DNA of 64,000 nucleotides from Gillisia sp. Hel_I_86 (GCF_007827275.1 NZ_VISE01000001.1:4030001-4094000), one strand, 5' to 3'. Positions 10,701 through 19,450 are shown, numbered from the stretch's first letter. A program made the numbers and translations. Notes: generated by a model not told the origin, from the sequence alone.

Positions 10701-10804
10701 TAGGAATTATAAGTCATGTGGATTCTCTTAAAGAACGCATTGCAACTCAAATAAAACTTACCAGAAACGGACAAGGATATAGTAGTTTGGAAGTGGTAGG
10801 TTAG
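7772..10804 (+). CDS. sbcC: DNA exonuclease SbcCD, ATPase subunit SbcC
   Basis: A 1010-residue Rad50-type SMC ATPase. The Walker A motif is GPTGSGKSS near residue 40. Two long coiled-coil arms follow, separated by the zinc hook CPLCG near residue 527. The ABC signature is LSGGETFILSLSLALALSD near residue 920 and Walker B is LFIDEGFGTLD near 946. ATP-driven closing of the dimer controls access of DNA to SbcD. It follows sbcD by three bases. All motifs are intact and length is normal. Confidence 0.96.
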   Translation: MKILKIEFKNINSLRGSHEIDFTASPFTASSLFAITGPTGSGKSSILDVISIALFNQVPRIPGGRTISKNDILKFGAILTRNQKDAMAKVTYHCNSGMFSSKWSINTNRNDKLRDHEMEIIDLSSGNLLDLKKSDVPAKNEELIGLSYDQFIKAVLLAQGEFAQFLKVNKKERGALLEKITGTGIYRKLGMKAYEKYGLLNKEIEKQQHEIQLLEERLLSDEKKLELSAETKFQEDKITELNKTIDDLSKNMELKNVISNQHKEIAIISERQEDETKALKEFSDEFGLQLQQHEKVQFVAEDLRNWSSHLQISSDLKQEAEKFTQDIDKNSSSREHIRLQLEKLIKEPVTQSTFEGQLESFSAKVLSLQEERKEKKRDWDLLNQSLNSVLRPLNFIPEKDPDLNLAKLQTIKAASAKNIQDLKLRLREIDFTAIGQESRKLKLELEQSRFAEKQHDKIQTSKTELDKIIAEKNTITPLLDKLPKQIKGLEQVLQRDNATFVNLNLEKENQLLRASLTELRAKLSENEPCPLCGSLEHPFAAHLPTKTSDLGPKIHELHKKITANTKELATLKANLVNHQTNYDTLNIKEKELTAELENLSEKFKEQFQNLKLKEGISWEQKVQDLEEKLELLEQFEKEHTTLNATGEAIPIIEKLKNVVEKGQAIASKLSSIYKGTDITKDSKDLQSSFTRLQQEQQYLKDQNNKLTYKAAKNQGSIIQIEQKLAVPIQKRGFKTIAEARAALLPDHDYLKIRNKQEALKTEIEKSLTSIKLLKDQLSENLKKDTEKPLEDLKEGLSLNQENLKEIQALYRESTRLLKNHQENLVAQNQLKTSIEEREKQTLRWRLLNTIIGDRTGNKFNEFAQDLTLSQLLQLANVRLSDLSDRYLIDKPTEDEDDGLVAIDEHMGGQRRSVKTLSGGETFILSLSLALALSDLASKNVEINSLFIDEGFGTLDPETLDQTLDTLEKLQAESSKTIGIISHVDSLKERIATQIKLTRNGQGYSSLEVVG

Positions 10805-10866
10805 AAGTTGCGGGTTCAAGATTTAAGATTGAATTCTGAATGTTAAATTTTGAATTTATAAAAGAA

Positions 10867-11026
10867 ATGGCAAAAAAAGGAGCTCAAAAGAACACTCAAA
10901 ACAAGGCAAAGCATACTAAGCTATTAAACAGGAAAAAAAAACAAACTCCGTAAAGAACAAGAAGCGCATAAAGAGCGCTTAAGGGCTATTATTAAAAAAG
11001 CGAATGAGTTTAAAAAGGAAGAATAA
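10867..11026 (+). pseudogene. Small basic protein gene split by a frameshift at an A9 run
   Basis: The ATG at 10867 opens a Lys-rich frame that stops after 28 codons (TAA 10951-10953). Within a run of nine A (10933-10941) the frame could shift by one base: with eight A the frame continues through RKKNKLRKEQEAHKERLRA and ends at TAA 11024-11026, giving about 52 residues that are basic and helical throughout. The continuity of amino-acid character on both sides of the run suggests one original gene. It could be a real inactivation, a homopolymer sequencing error, or a gene read by polymerase slippage. No family is recognised; the Lys/Arg-rich helix resembles small RNA- or ribosome-associated proteins. 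It follows sbcC by 62 bp. Confidence 0.55.
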
Positions 11027-11098
11027 ATCTTTTTTACTAGACAAATAATTTTATAAATTAAGTTTAAAACAGGGACTATCTCTTAAAGTGTGTAAGTT

Positions 11099-11133
11099 AA
11101 AAAATAGCGGGGGCATGCCCCCGCTATTTTTTT
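11099..11133 (+). terminator. Strong hairpin with T-run inside the IS256-family element
   Basis: A perfect palindrome centred on GGGGGCATGCCCCC with A-tract and T-tract arms (17 bp per arm), ending in seven T, lies between the left inverted repeat and the transposase ATG. It looks like a rho-independent terminator that blocks read-through transcription from the sbcDC side into the transposase, a known IS strategy. Confidence 0.75.
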
Positions 11134-11157
11134 GTTTAATTTTAATTTATACATATT

Positions 11158-12342
11158 ATGAGAAAAGAAGATTTATTTGACGACGATTTCCTCAAGCAAT
11201 TTAAAACTGGTGCTGAGCTTACTGGTTTTTTAAAGGAGATTCAAAAGCGCGGCATCGAAAAGATGCTGGAAGGTCATCTTGATTATGGAAAACATCAAAA
11301 ATCCGTCAGCAGTAATGCTCGCAACGGACATTCAAAAAAGAAGATAAAGACATCTTTTGGAGAAGCCGAGATCTCGGTCCCCAGGGATAGAGAAGCCTCT
11401 TTCAATCCTATGATCGTACCCAAACGTGGCAGTGTTATAGATGGGGTAGAGAATGTCATCGTATCGCTCTATGCCAAGGGCATGAGCAACAGCGACATCG
11501 AGGAACAGGTACGTGAGGTCTATAATTTTGACATATCCACCTCCACGATATCAAGGATCACGGAAATGGTCTCGGGCGATATAATTGCCTGGCAGAACCG
11601 CCCGTTGGAACCTGTATATCTCATCGTCTGGATGGATGGGATCGTCTTCAAGGTCAGGGAGAACTCCAAGGTCATCAACAAGACCGTGTACATTGCGGTG
11701 GGGCTGCGCAGGGATGGCAAGAAAGAGGTGTTGGGCCTTTGGCTGGGCAAGAACGAATCCTCGGCATTTTGGATGAGCGTCCTCACGGACATCAGGGCAC
11801 GGGGAACAGAGGACATACTGATCACAGCAACCGATAACCTGAACGGTTTTACCGATACGATCAAAAATGTGTTCCCTGAATCCAAGACACAGATATGTGT
11901 TGTGCACCAGATCAGGAATGCGTGCAGGTACGTGGTCTGGAAGGACAAAAAGGCCTTCACCGCAGATATGAAGCACATTTACAACGCCCCCAACCAAGAG
12001 GCCGCTAAGATGGCCCTAGAAGATTTTGCCCAGAAATGGGAGGGTAAATATTCTTATGCCATAAAGAGCTGGCGCGACAACTGGGAAGAGCTCACGGTGT
12101 TCTTTGAGTTCCCATTGGAGATAAGGAAAATCATCTATACGACCAATCTTATAGAGAACCTGAACGGAAAGATAAGGAAGTACACCAAGAACAAATTATC
12201 CTTCCCAACAGATGATGCTGTGATGAAATCAGTATATTTGGCTGTCCGGGAAGCAACCAAAAAATGGTCAATGCCCATCAGGAACTGGGGGATAATCTTA
12301 AATCAGTTCCTAACGATCTATGAAAAAAGGGTCAGACTTTAA
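11158..12342 (+). CDS. IS256-family (mutator-type) transposase
   Basis: A 394-residue transposase, intact from ATG to stop, filling the element. The N-terminal third is helical and DNA-binding. The catalytic triad of the family can be read as Asp in VWMDGIVFK, Asp in TATDNLNGF and Glu in [26 protein letters not shown] between them is the usual family block. Base composition is more GC-rich than the flanking backbone, as expected for an acquired element. Length matches full-size IS256 transposases, so it is probably active. Confidence 0.95.
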   Translation: MRKEDLFDDDFLKQFKTGAELTGFLKEIQKRGIEKMLEGHLDYGKHQKSVSSNARNGHSKKKIKTSFGEAEISVPRDREASFNPMIVPKRGSVIDGVENVIVSLYAKGMSNSDIEEQVREVYNFDISTSTISRITEMVSGDIIAWQNRPLEPVYLIVWMDGIVFKVRENSKVINKTVYIAVGLRRDGKKEVLGLWLGKNESSAFWMSVLTDIRARGTEDILITATDNLNGFTDTIKNVFPESKTQICVVHQIRNACRYVVWKDKKAFTADMKHIYNAPNQEAAKMALEDFAQKWEGKYSYAIKSWRDNWEELTVFFEFPLEIRKIIYTTNLIENLNGKIRKYTKNKLSFPTDDAVMKSVYLAVREATKKWSMPIRNWGIILNQFLTIYEKRVRL

Positions 12343-12395
12343 AAAAGTCCAACCCCTGTTATTTTAAACTTACACACTTAGTGGGATAGTGTCTT

Positions 12396-12434
12396 AAAAC
12401 AAAAAGCCCGCTTTTAGAGCGGGCTTTTTGTTTT
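12396..12434. terminator. Bidirectional rho-independent terminator
   Basis: A perfect 17-bp stem (arms 12396-12412 and 12418-12434; core AGCCCGCT / AGCGGGCT) with a 5-base loop, flanked by A- and T-tracts on both sides. It ends the minus-strand endonuclease gene starting 18 bp away and could end plus-strand transcription from the sbcDC side. The IS256-family element inserted at its edge, so the left arm overlaps the target duplication. Confidence 0.85.
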
Positions 12435-12451
12435 AAACTATTCAATTCTAT

Positions 12452-14296
12452 TTACATCACTGCATCTACGCGCGCTTCAATAACATTTTCTATATTATCT
12501 GGAACCAGATTAAAAAAGTCGTACCCAGTTTTCATCTCGATATCATCTACTGTAGTTTTATACTGTGTCCAATCTGACGAAACGGACTGGCTATTTGGCA
12601 TATCTATAGCAATAACCCGTGTATTTGTAGTCACACGGTTTACATCGTCATTACCATCTCCCATGACCATAATCACTTTCCAAGTATTGGAAGGAACTTG
12701 CACATTCCCGTTGGCTATATAGCTTGCCACTCCATTAGATCCATCTCCTCCGAGACCGTAACCTCCAGAGATAATATAAATTTCGTAGCCACCAGCCAAC
12801 ATAGAACGACAATAACTCTCTAAACTAGCCCAACCAATTCGATTATTGTTTGGAGCCTGAGGAATCATATTGGTCATAAAGAAAGTATTGGAATTGTCGT
12901 CCACAGATAAAGTTCTGTCTGCAGAAGGACACATATGCCCTCGATCGAATCCGCTAAGACTATAGTCATTCTGATTTACTTGATACCATCCCGAAGGAAT
13001 TGTACTATCTGCTCTAAAATCATTTTGTCTCGCCGCACTGCCGAGCCATGCTTCATCCAAATGCCAGCTCACCCAGTTGGCTGTTCCCTTATCTCTGCTA
13101 TAGGACATGGTATATTCTTCCCTTTCTAATAAATAATTTGTTGGAAAAGCAATATCAGTAACCGCATTAGAAGGATTTCCCATTGTTAGGTGAACTGCCC
13201 CACTCCCGGGAACTCCACCTCCTCCACCAGTACCGCCACCGGTTCCAGGATCTACTGCAGTACCATCTATAGTAAAGTCGTCTATATTAATTCTATCTCC
13301 ATTTCCAGAAAGTTTTACAATTCTAAAACGAACTGCATCTACATAATTAACAGTATAACTCACATTTGTTAAAGAAGTACTTGCTGAAGTTACGGTTGCC
13401 CCTAATGTGGTCCAAGAGGCACCGCTATCTGTAGAAACTTGTAAATCCCAGGTACTTGCTCCATCGGTTCCATATACTGCATGATTAAAACTTATATTTT
13501 GTGCTCCAATTACATCAAATTCCATCTCTAAAGAACCTACATCTCTAATTCTAACAGATTTTAATCCTGTTTTAGCATCTCCCGATAACGATCCCACCAA
13601 AGCTTCTGTTAAAAGCCAATTTCCACTTGGGAATGTTACTGGACCTGATGCGTAGCTTCCTTTAGATCCAGACTCATAATCCTCTACTATAGTTCCCTCT
13701 GCAGGAGGAGCAGCTTGCGGGTTAGGCACCACCAATACATTATCTATATTTAATCTATTTGAAGACCCATCAGTTTTACGGATTTCAAATCGAACATTCC
13801 CGCTAACACTAAGGTTGAATATTGCAGTTTTTAAAGTTGTTTTATCCACGGTAATCGCGCTTCCCGTTTTCGTCCAGCTGGCACCTGCATCTGTGGAATA
13901 ATATATTTCGAAGCTGGAAGTTTTATCTCTCCCGAATTTGCCGTAGTCTACGGAAATAGATTTGGCACCTTCTACAAGATCGAATTGCATAGTAAGACTT
14001 CCACTGTTTCTTATTCTTGCGGATCGCGAATCGGTTTTGCGATCATCTTTCAGAGAACCTATCAACGCATCATTAAAATACCAGTCCCCATCTGTAAAAG
14101 CAACAGAAGCTCCAGCATAACTGGTTTTTGAAACTCCTTCAAAGTTTTCTAAATAATTACCTTCTGCGGTAACTGTAAAATCGTAAGAAGTGATCTCTGC
14201 ATTTGGGCTTACAAATTCTGTATCTTTTTCACAGGAAGTAAGAATAAATAAAAATTGAATGGCAAAGAGCCACTTTAGTAGGGAGAAATTTTTCAT
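12452..14296 (-). CDS. Lipoprotein DNA/RNA non-specific endonuclease with duplicated beta-domains
   Basis: A 614-residue exported protein. The N-terminus is a lipoprotein signal with lipobox LTSC near residue 21. Two homologous domains of ~145 residues follow (about 45-190 and 200-345); each has the pattern YAGASVAFTDGDWYFNDALI / YASGPVTFPSGNWLLTEALV then GSL..D.KT..KS.RIR..GSL.M.FD. They look like carbohydrate- or substrate-binding beta-sandwiches. A Gly-rich linker (GTGGGTGGGGG) leads to a C-terminal NUC1-type nuclease with the catalytic motif DRGHMCPSADR near residue 450, a metal-site Asn region (FMTNMIPQAPNNNRIGWA) and YIISGGYG. It would digest extracellular nucleic acid at the cell surface for nutrients. 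It is a single gene. Confidence 0.92.
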   Translation of the reverse strand: MKNFSLLKWLFAIQFLFILTSCEKDTEFVSPNAEITSYDFTVTAEGNYLENFEGVSKTSYAGASVAFTDGDWYFNDALIGSLKDDRKTDSRSARIRNSGSLTMQFDLVEGAKSISVDYGKFGRDKTSSFEIYYSTDAGASWTKTGSAITVDKTTLKTAIFNLSVSGNVRFEIRKTDGSSNRLNIDNVLVVPNPQAAPPAEGTIVEDYESGSKGSYASGPVTFPSGNWLLTEALVGSLSGDAKTGLKSVRIRDVGSLEMEFDVIGAQNISFNHAVYGTDGASTWDLQVSTDSGASWTTLGATVTSASTSLTNVSYTVNYVDAVRFRIVKLSGNGDRINIDDFTIDGTAVDPGTGGGTGGGGGVPGSGAVHLTMGNPSNAVTDIAFPTNYLLEREEYTMSYSRDKGTANWVSWHLDEAWLGSAARQNDFRADSTIPSGWYQVNQNDYSLSGFDRGHMCPSADRTLSVDDNSNTFFMTNMIPQAPNNNRIGWASLESYCRSMLAGGYEIYIISGGYGLGGDGSNGVASYIANGNVQVPSNTWKVIMVMGDGNDDVNRVTTNTRVIAIDMPNSQSVSSDWTQYKTTVDDIEMKTGYDFFNLVPDNIENVIEARVDAVM

Positions 14297-14701
14297 CGCT
14301 AAGATTGGTTAGATTAATTAGTACTGTTAGTTTCAACGAACTAAATTTCCTACATTTTTCCTGGCATTCTTAAAGCGCTCTTTAATTATTATTAAGTTTT
14401 TATTAACAATTTTAACTAATCAATAACAAAATATTTTTAAAATCAGAAATAATTATATAACTGATGGAATTATTTCATTACAATTTGAACCGCTGTCTAA
14501 CCCCTAACAACAAAAATTATGGATTAAATGCAATGAAAAAATAATTGATGGTTTTTCTCAAAAAAATATAGAAACGCAACTTTCTTCGCAATAAAATGGA
14601 AGCGAAAATTAAAAATAGGGGAAGAAATTTTGGAGTTTATATATTCTAAATCAACAATCTAGTTTTCCATTATAAACTGTGTTAATGAATAATTTCAGAA
14701 A
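14297..14701. other. Intergenic region, about 400 bp
   Basis: Very AT-rich spacer upstream of the endonuclease gene and downstream of the exonuclease-GIY-YIG gene (both minus strand). It should contain the endonuclease promoter. No reading frame or clear hairpin was found. Confidence 0.4.
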
Positions 14702-16108
14702 TCAAGAAAGCTCAAAATTCGCTTCATTTATTAAATAACGAATATTCTTTTCGCCATGCTTTCGCAAATAGCTATTTAAAATTTTATGGGTGTGAAAAGT
14801 GGATTCCTGGAACTTCAAGAAAGGCTCATAATCTTCAATTGAAGCTATTTGAACTTCAGCACCTAAATACCCATAACCTTGATACCTTCCTTCTTTCACT
14901 AAAATAAAAGCCTCCTCTTCAAAATGCCTTCCTTTTTCCCTAATTACATAGGTAGGTTTTTCTTCTCCTAAACTTTGTATGGCTTCAGTTACTTTTAAAT
15001 TATACTCTGCCACAGATTCAGAGCCGTCACACACCCCTTCACAATTCTTCAGCTTGTAATGGGAGCATTTTTTAGTACTTCTCTGTAAAGTACAATATCT
15101 GGGACATAGCCTAAAAATGTCACATAACAGCTCCAGTTTTTCGGTCGCTAAAGCCCTGTTGTAAAATGTCCCAACAGAATCCTGTATTCTTTTTGTCTTA
15201 CCAATTCCAAGTTGAATTATCCCACGTTTATTTATATAACTAACGATCTGATAGGTAATTCCAGGACGCTTTTGTGCCCTATTGAATTTTGGATAGTGCT
15301 TCCTGATATATTCTGCTTCCAGCAACAATGCCATCAATTCATTTCCCGTGGTTTCATGATCTACATGGTAAGTTTCCTGTCCCAAATGATATTCTTTGCT
15401 CATCTTATCATAAAAGTGAGATAAAACCCGCTTTTTAATATTAATAGCCTTGCCTGCATAGATCACCTTATGCTGCTTGTCTTTGAACAAGTAAATCCCA
15501 GGTGTTTCAGGCAACTCATGAATTTGTTTTGCGGAAAGATGTGGTGGCAAGGTTGCTTGCTTAGAATGTGCATGCAAGAAAGAATTAAAAACCCTGCCTT
15601 CGGGATCCAAGGATAACAAGCGCTGAAACAAAATTACGGTAGCATCTGTATCCCCTTCTGCCCTATGTCTATTTACAAGTGGAATATTTATGGAATCGCA
15701 CAATCGCCCCAAACTGTAAGAAAATAAGCCCGGAATCAATTTTCTGGAGAGACGCACCGTACATAACTTTTTACGGTTAAAATCGAATCCCAGCTGTTTG
15801 AATTCATTGCGCAGGACATTATAATCGAAATTTACATTATGTGCCACAAAAATAGCATCTCGCATAAAATCCTCTATCTCTTTGGCTACTTCATGAAACT
15901 TTGGTGCGTTCTCCACCATTTCATTATCGATTCCCGTAAGAGCCGTTATCTGAGTAGGAATGTGTTTTTCTGGATTTATAAGGGTGGTATATTTATCTAG
16001 GATCTCTCCCCCTTTAAGCCGCACAATACAAACTTCGGTAAGGCTATTTCCATTAATCCCACCGCCAGTGGTCTCTACATCTATTACCGCGAATAATTTA
16101 TCTTTCAT
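14702..16108 (-). CDS. DEDDh exonuclease (PolIII epsilon-like) fused to GIY-YIG nuclease
   Basis: A 468-residue fusion. Residues ~1-175 are a DnaQ-type 3'-5' exonuclease: FAVIDVETTGGG supplies the first Asp and Glu, FVAHNVNFDYNVL the second Asp, and HRAEGDTDATV the His and last Asp. Residues ~198-280 are a UvrC/Cho-type GIY-YIG nuclease (LPETPGIYLFKDKQ, VIYAGKAINIKKRV). The C-terminal part has a Cys-rich stretch (CPRYCTLQRSTKKCSHYKLK) as in UvrC-like Cho homologues. It probably incises damaged DNA and trims the 3' end, a repair role known mainly by analogy. It lacks the UvrB-binding and HhH regions of UvrC and is not the replicative epsilon subunit. Confidence 0.92.
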   Translation of the reverse strand: MKDKLFAVIDVETTGGGINGNSLTEVCIVRLKGGEILDKYTTLINPEKHIPTQITALTGIDNEMVENAPKFHEVAKEIEDFMRDAIFVAHNVNFDYNVLRNEFKQLGFDFNRKKLCTVRLSRKLIPGLFSYSLGRLCDSINIPLVNRHRAEGDTDATVILFQRLLSLDPEGRVFNSFLHAHSKQATLPPHLSAKQIHELPETPGIYLFKDKQHKVIYAGKAINIKKRVLSHFYDKMSKEYHLGQETYHVDHETTGNELMALLLEAEYIRKHYPKFNRAQKRPGITYQIVSYINKRGIIQLGIGKTKRIQDSVGTFYNRALATEKLELLCDIFRLCPRYCTLQRSTKKCSHYKLKNCEGVCDGSESVAEYNLKVTEAIQSLGEEKPTYVIREKGRHFEEEAFILVKEGRYQGYGYLGAEVQIASIEDYEPFLKFQESTFHTHKILNSYLRKHGEKNIRYLINEANFELS

Positions 16109-16188
16109 CTCATCAATTAGAAAGCTATAAAAGTAAGTATAATTAATTACAAAAAGGAATATATCCCAAATTTAGGATTTAATCCAAT

Positions 16189-16221
16189 AAGAAAGCTGAA
16201 TCCCAAAGATTCAGCTTTCTT
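16189..16221. terminator. Perfect 14-bp stem hairpin
   Basis: Arms AAGAAAGCTGAATC and GATTCAGCTTTCTT with loop CCAAA. It is followed by a weak T-run on either strand. It sits upstream of the exonuclease gene and probably stops minus-strand transcripts arriving from the DUF4494 side. Confidence 0.6.
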
Positions 16222-16612
16222 TGGCTAATTCAATGATTAAAAGTTAATAAATTTAAAATTTACTTCAATCACATTTTTATTTCCATGTATACCTCCTTTG
16301 TTAAATGATTACTTTAAGATAGAGCAAAACGTATTCCGTAAATAACTATATATTAACAGATTACGTTAAACAACTAACATATATGCAACATTCAGATTCA
16401 AACTGCTCGAAGTGTTCAGAAAATGTGTTTCATTTAGTAGTAAGTGAAAATTAGTCAATTCTACAATTTGATATTTAGGAACCCTATTTAGACCTCAATA
16501 TTTTTCAGCGCGGACTTAATGAGGCAAATTGCGATTATTGGAGCTGATCCCAGAGAAATTTTCGCACTCTAGGCTAAACTATACGTACTATATGATTAGA
16601 GTTTAATACCCC

Positions 16613-16644
16613 AAAACCACCTTTTAAAATCAAGAGGTGGTTTT
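16613..16644 (-). terminator. Terminator of the DUF4494 gene
   Basis: A 10-bp perfect stem (AAAACCACCT / AGGTGGTTTT) with a 12-base loop, about 40 bp past the stop of the minus-strand DUF4494 gene, ending in T on the minus strand. Confidence 0.7.
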
Positions 16645-16683
16645 GCAAAATTAAAATTCTAGACCTTCAAAAATAATGGAAGA

Positions 16684-17202
16684 TCACACAAATTCTGTTT
16701 TTTCCAGCACTTTCGCTTCTGGGGTTCCAGATGATTCTGTAGTATTTAAATTTTCCGATTTCTCTTTTTCTCCCGAGAAATATGGAAATACATCTACAAT
16801 AGGAGATTCGGTAATAGCAGGAATCGAGTAGTCTCCCATAGTATTATCCATAGCTTGAGTTGTATTATCAAAAGCCTCTTTTACATCATTTGCCTGAACC
16901 AAAATATATACATTGGTTTTTTTCTCCTTCCCACTATTTTCATCTAGAGCAATTAAAGAAACTTTAGATTTAAACCATCGATCGGAATTTTCAAAAGGAT
17001 GAACCTCTGATAAATTAGACACTTTTATATTGGTAATTAAGACCTCTTCACTGGTATAGGCAGCCATTTCTTCTTTAATCCTGGTTTCTGCTTCAGTAAA
17101 CGAAATTGCATCTAATAAATAAGTCTCTGTAGTAAGTTTTTGTTCTCCAGTTTCATGTGTTCTTCTATATTTTACTTTACACTCGTACCAAGTTGCGCTC
17201 AT
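16684..17202 (-). CDS. DUF4494 domain protein
   Basis: A 172-residue soluble protein, recognised by its opening (MSATWYECKVKYRRTHETGE), the segment LLDAISFTEAETRIKEEM and the later WFKSKVSLIALDE. This is the DUF4494 family, widespread in Bacteroidota and of unknown function. No signal peptide, membrane segment or metal motif is visible. The last ~35 residues are low-complexity and acidic. It is a single gene with its own terminator; the neighbours give no functional clue. Confidence 0.85.
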   Translation of the reverse strand: MSATWYECKVKYRRTHETGEQKLTTETYLLDAISFTEAETRIKEEMAAYTSEEVLITNIKVSNLSEVHPFENSDRWFKSKVSLIALDENSGKEKKTNVYILVQANDVKEAFDNTTQAMDNTMGDYSIPAITESPIVDVFPYFSGEKEKSENLNTTESSGTPEAKVLEKTEFV

Positions 17203-17430
17203 ATCTTTATTTTTTGGATGCCAAATATAATTTTAAAAATAAGCTTAGAGGATAATCCTGCCAATAGATATTCACAATTTTATTTTTATCTAATTTTTAA
17301 TCCAAAGCAACTAAAAAACTTACTTCGTTGCTTAAGTAAATCTCGATAAACACGCGCTGAATAGCGCACCTTTTATTTGATATTTGATAATCTCTTAATG
17401 GAGAGGGAGGAACTAACCAAAATTTCAATT

Positions 17431-19140
17431 TTAGACGTCTTCCAGATATATTTCATTGAATTTATTTTTCATTTCAGTATTTCCAAGCATGACTATTTCA
17501 GCTCCCCGGGGAAGGAGGGTATTTGCGGTTAGTAGTGTAATGACTTGTGGACCCTCTTTTATGGCAATGACTGAAAGTCCTGTTTTAGCACCTATGCCAG
17601 ATTCTGCAAGTGATTTACCTTCTAAAGATTGGGGTGTCGGGGCTATAAACAACGTAATCCCTTCCCCGAGAATGGTTAGTTCCTGACCTTTGGAAATAGA
17701 CAAAACAGCTTCAGAACCCAAAGTTGCATAACTCAATACAAAATTAGCTCCTGCCCTATGGATAATATCAATATTTCGAGCTTCTGTTATCCGGCTCACT
17801 ATCCTTAATTCCTTGTTTAATTGTCGGCAATAGGATGCAAGATAAATATTCATGGTGTCATCATTGGTAGATAGCAATACCGAAGGAGCTTCCAATATTC
17901 CAGCTTTTTTTAGAAGTTCGTAATCCGAGGCCCGCCCAGCGAATACTTTATTACAAATATGGCGTGCTTTTTTGCAGATCTCCGGATCCTTATCAATTAG
18001 GTTCACCGGGATATCATTTTTATGTAGTAATTCTATCGCGGCCAGTCCTACTTTACCACCTCCAATTACCAGAACTGGATTAGGGTTTATATTGTGGTCA
18101 TAGAAGAGTTCATCGATGCTTTGAAGTTGATCTTTATTCCCAATTATGACCAAAACACTTTCTAATGTTAGTTTTTTATTTACATGTACTGGTTTTAACC
18201 TACCTCTTTCCCAAATTGCTACTACACTAACCCCAAATTTTTGTCTTAATCCGGCCTCTCTAATGGTTTTAGAAACCAAATGAGTATATAGGACGGGCAA
18301 TTCTGCAATAAACAGATCTTCATATTGTCCTATTGGTTGGGATTTTGCAAGTTGCGAATTTACCCTGTTGGCCAATTGTTCCCCAAGCCACCTTTTTACA
18401 GGTAATACATGATTGGCACCACTCAGTTCCTGTACATGCACCGATTCATCATCTGTTGCTATGGCTACAATTGGTATAGTAGGAGTTATAGCCCGGATAG
18501 TAAGAATGATCTTGGTGTTAAGAATATCATCCCTATTGACAACAAGCATTTTCGCATCCTTAATATTGGCAAGGATAAAGGTTTCCTGGCTATCCAATTC
18601 TCCAAATATTACGGGAACACCGTCATCATGATTTTCGAGCGCTATTGCGAGATCGTTTTCTATAATGTAATAAAGGGTATTCTCTTGCTTCAACCGTTCT
18701 GTGAGATCCCTTGCTATGACATCATAAGAACATATTAAAACATGGTTTTTTGTTCCTTTAGGAACTTGGCGGGGAACCCTATTTTTGGCTTGTGACTCTA
18801 AAAGTGGAACATAAAAATGCCTTATAAAGGCAAAGGGCAAAACAATCAATAACATAATAATTCCAGATAGCAGAACCACTATACTGAAAAGTCGGCCGAT
18901 ATCAGATTGGAATGTGATATCTCCAAAACCAAGCGTACTCATAACGGTAAGTGTCCAGTAAAAGCCTGTGACCCAAGAATGATCTTGACCTTCAACCTCT
19001 GTCATGATAATGTGGAAAAGGATGGAATAAATAAAGATAACAATTCCTAAAAAGGCCAAATACCTAATTAATATCTTCGAGTTTCTTTTAAAGTCCCTGT
19101 CCCTTAAATAATATACTAACTGACTACCTATAAATTTCAT
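17431..19140 (-). CDS. K+ channel with two TrkA-N (RCK) domains
   Basis: A 569-residue membrane protein. The N-terminal ~110 residues contain two transmembrane helices flanking a pore loop with selectivity filter STLGFGD. Two cytoplasmic Rossmann-type RCK modules follow: the first after residue 125 (HVLICSYDVIARDLTERL, atypical, lacking the usual GxGxxG) and the second near residue 350 (VLVIGGGKVGLAAIELL), each with a TrkA-C-like segment (PVHVNKKLTLESVLVIIG; LEGKSLAESGIGAKTGLSVIAI). It should gate K+ or another monovalent cation in response to nucleotide or ion binding. The degenerate first nucleotide site implies that only the second binds NAD(H) or ATP. It is a single gene. Confidence 0.9.
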   Translation of the reverse strand: MKFIGSQLVYYLRDRDFKRNSKILIRYLAFLGIVIFIYSILFHIIMTEVEGQDHSWVTGFYWTLTVMSTLGFGDITFQSDIGRLFSIVVLLSGIIMLLIVLPFAFIRHFYVPLLESQAKNRVPRQVPKGTKNHVLICSYDVIARDLTERLKQENTLYYIIENDLAIALENHDDGVPVIFGELDSQETFILANIKDAKMLVVNRDDILNTKIILTIRAITPTIPIVAIATDDESVHVQELSGANHVLPVKRWLGEQLANRVNSQLAKSQPIGQYEDLFIAELPVLYTHLVSKTIREAGLRQKFGVSVVAIWERGRLKPVHVNKKLTLESVLVIIGNKDQLQSIDELFYDHNINPNPVLVIGGGKVGLAAIELLHKNDIPVNLIDKDPEICKKARHICNKVFAGRASDYELLKKAGILEAPSVLLSTNDDTMNIYLASYCRQLNKELRIVSRITEARNIDIIHRAGANFVLSYATLGSEAVLSISKGQELTILGEGITLFIAPTPQSLEGKSLAESGIGAKTGLSVIAIKEGPQVITLLTANTLLPRGAEIVMLGNTEMKNKFNEIYLEDV

Positions 19141-19360
19141 GATCTCTATTTCTAAACAGGGTTTGCAACTTGCCTATTTTAGGTTCTTAACCCATACAAT
19201 TTAAGTTAAGATTTCTTAATTCAAGAAGAAAATCCATTTATACTCTTTTAAGCACCAAAAATATTCTTGCTTAAAAAGAGAGAAGGTATTTGAAGAAACT
19301 TGGGACGAAAAGATTTTAAATTGGATTATTAGGACTATTAGATTTATTATTAAATAAACT

Positions 19361-19383
19361 ACCCCGAGGCAGAGCCGTCGGGG
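19361..19383. repeat. REP-like palindrome
   Basis: ACCCCGAGGC-AGA-GCCGTCGGGGT: outer arms ACCCCGA/TCGGGGT and inner GGC/GCC. It belongs to the same family as the palindromes at 19451, 30789 and 31609. Confidence 0.7.
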
Positions 19384-19450
19384 TATTCAACGGAAGAAAG
19401 TTATAACATTTTATGAAAACCATCTGTTTTCAAACTTTCCTCTAAAACCT

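Larger units (their letters stand above)
11072..12393 (+). mobile_element. IS256-family insertion sequence, intact
   Basis: A 1,322-bp element with imperfect terminal inverted repeats: the left end at 11072 (GGGACTATCTCTTAAAGTGT) pairs with the right end at 12393, whose complement begins GACACTATCCCACTAAGTGT; both continue into GTAAGTT. It is flanked by a perfect 8-bp direct repeat, TTAAAACA, at 11064-11071 and 12394-12401, the target duplication size typical of IS256. It carries one transposase gene. The right copy of the target duplication lies in the A-tract of a host terminator. The perfect duplication suggests a recent insertion. Confidence 0.93.
16109..16683. other. Intergenic region, 575 bp, with two hairpins
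   Basis: AT-rich spacer upstream of the exonuclease-GIY-YIG gene and downstream of the DUF4494 gene. It holds two terminator-like hairpins, listed separately. A 17-codon frame at 16519 beginning MRQIAIIGADP is too short to call. No RNA gene is recognised between the hairpins, but a small transcript there cannot be excluded. Confidence 0.4.

Noticed and set aside
11520-11997. Two antisense frames inside the IS256-family transposase
   Set aside because: Shadow frames of a conserved coding gene.
16519-16572. A 17-codon frame MRQIAIIGADP in the 16.1-16.7 kb gap
   Set aside because: Too short and unsupported by a ribosome site or homologue.
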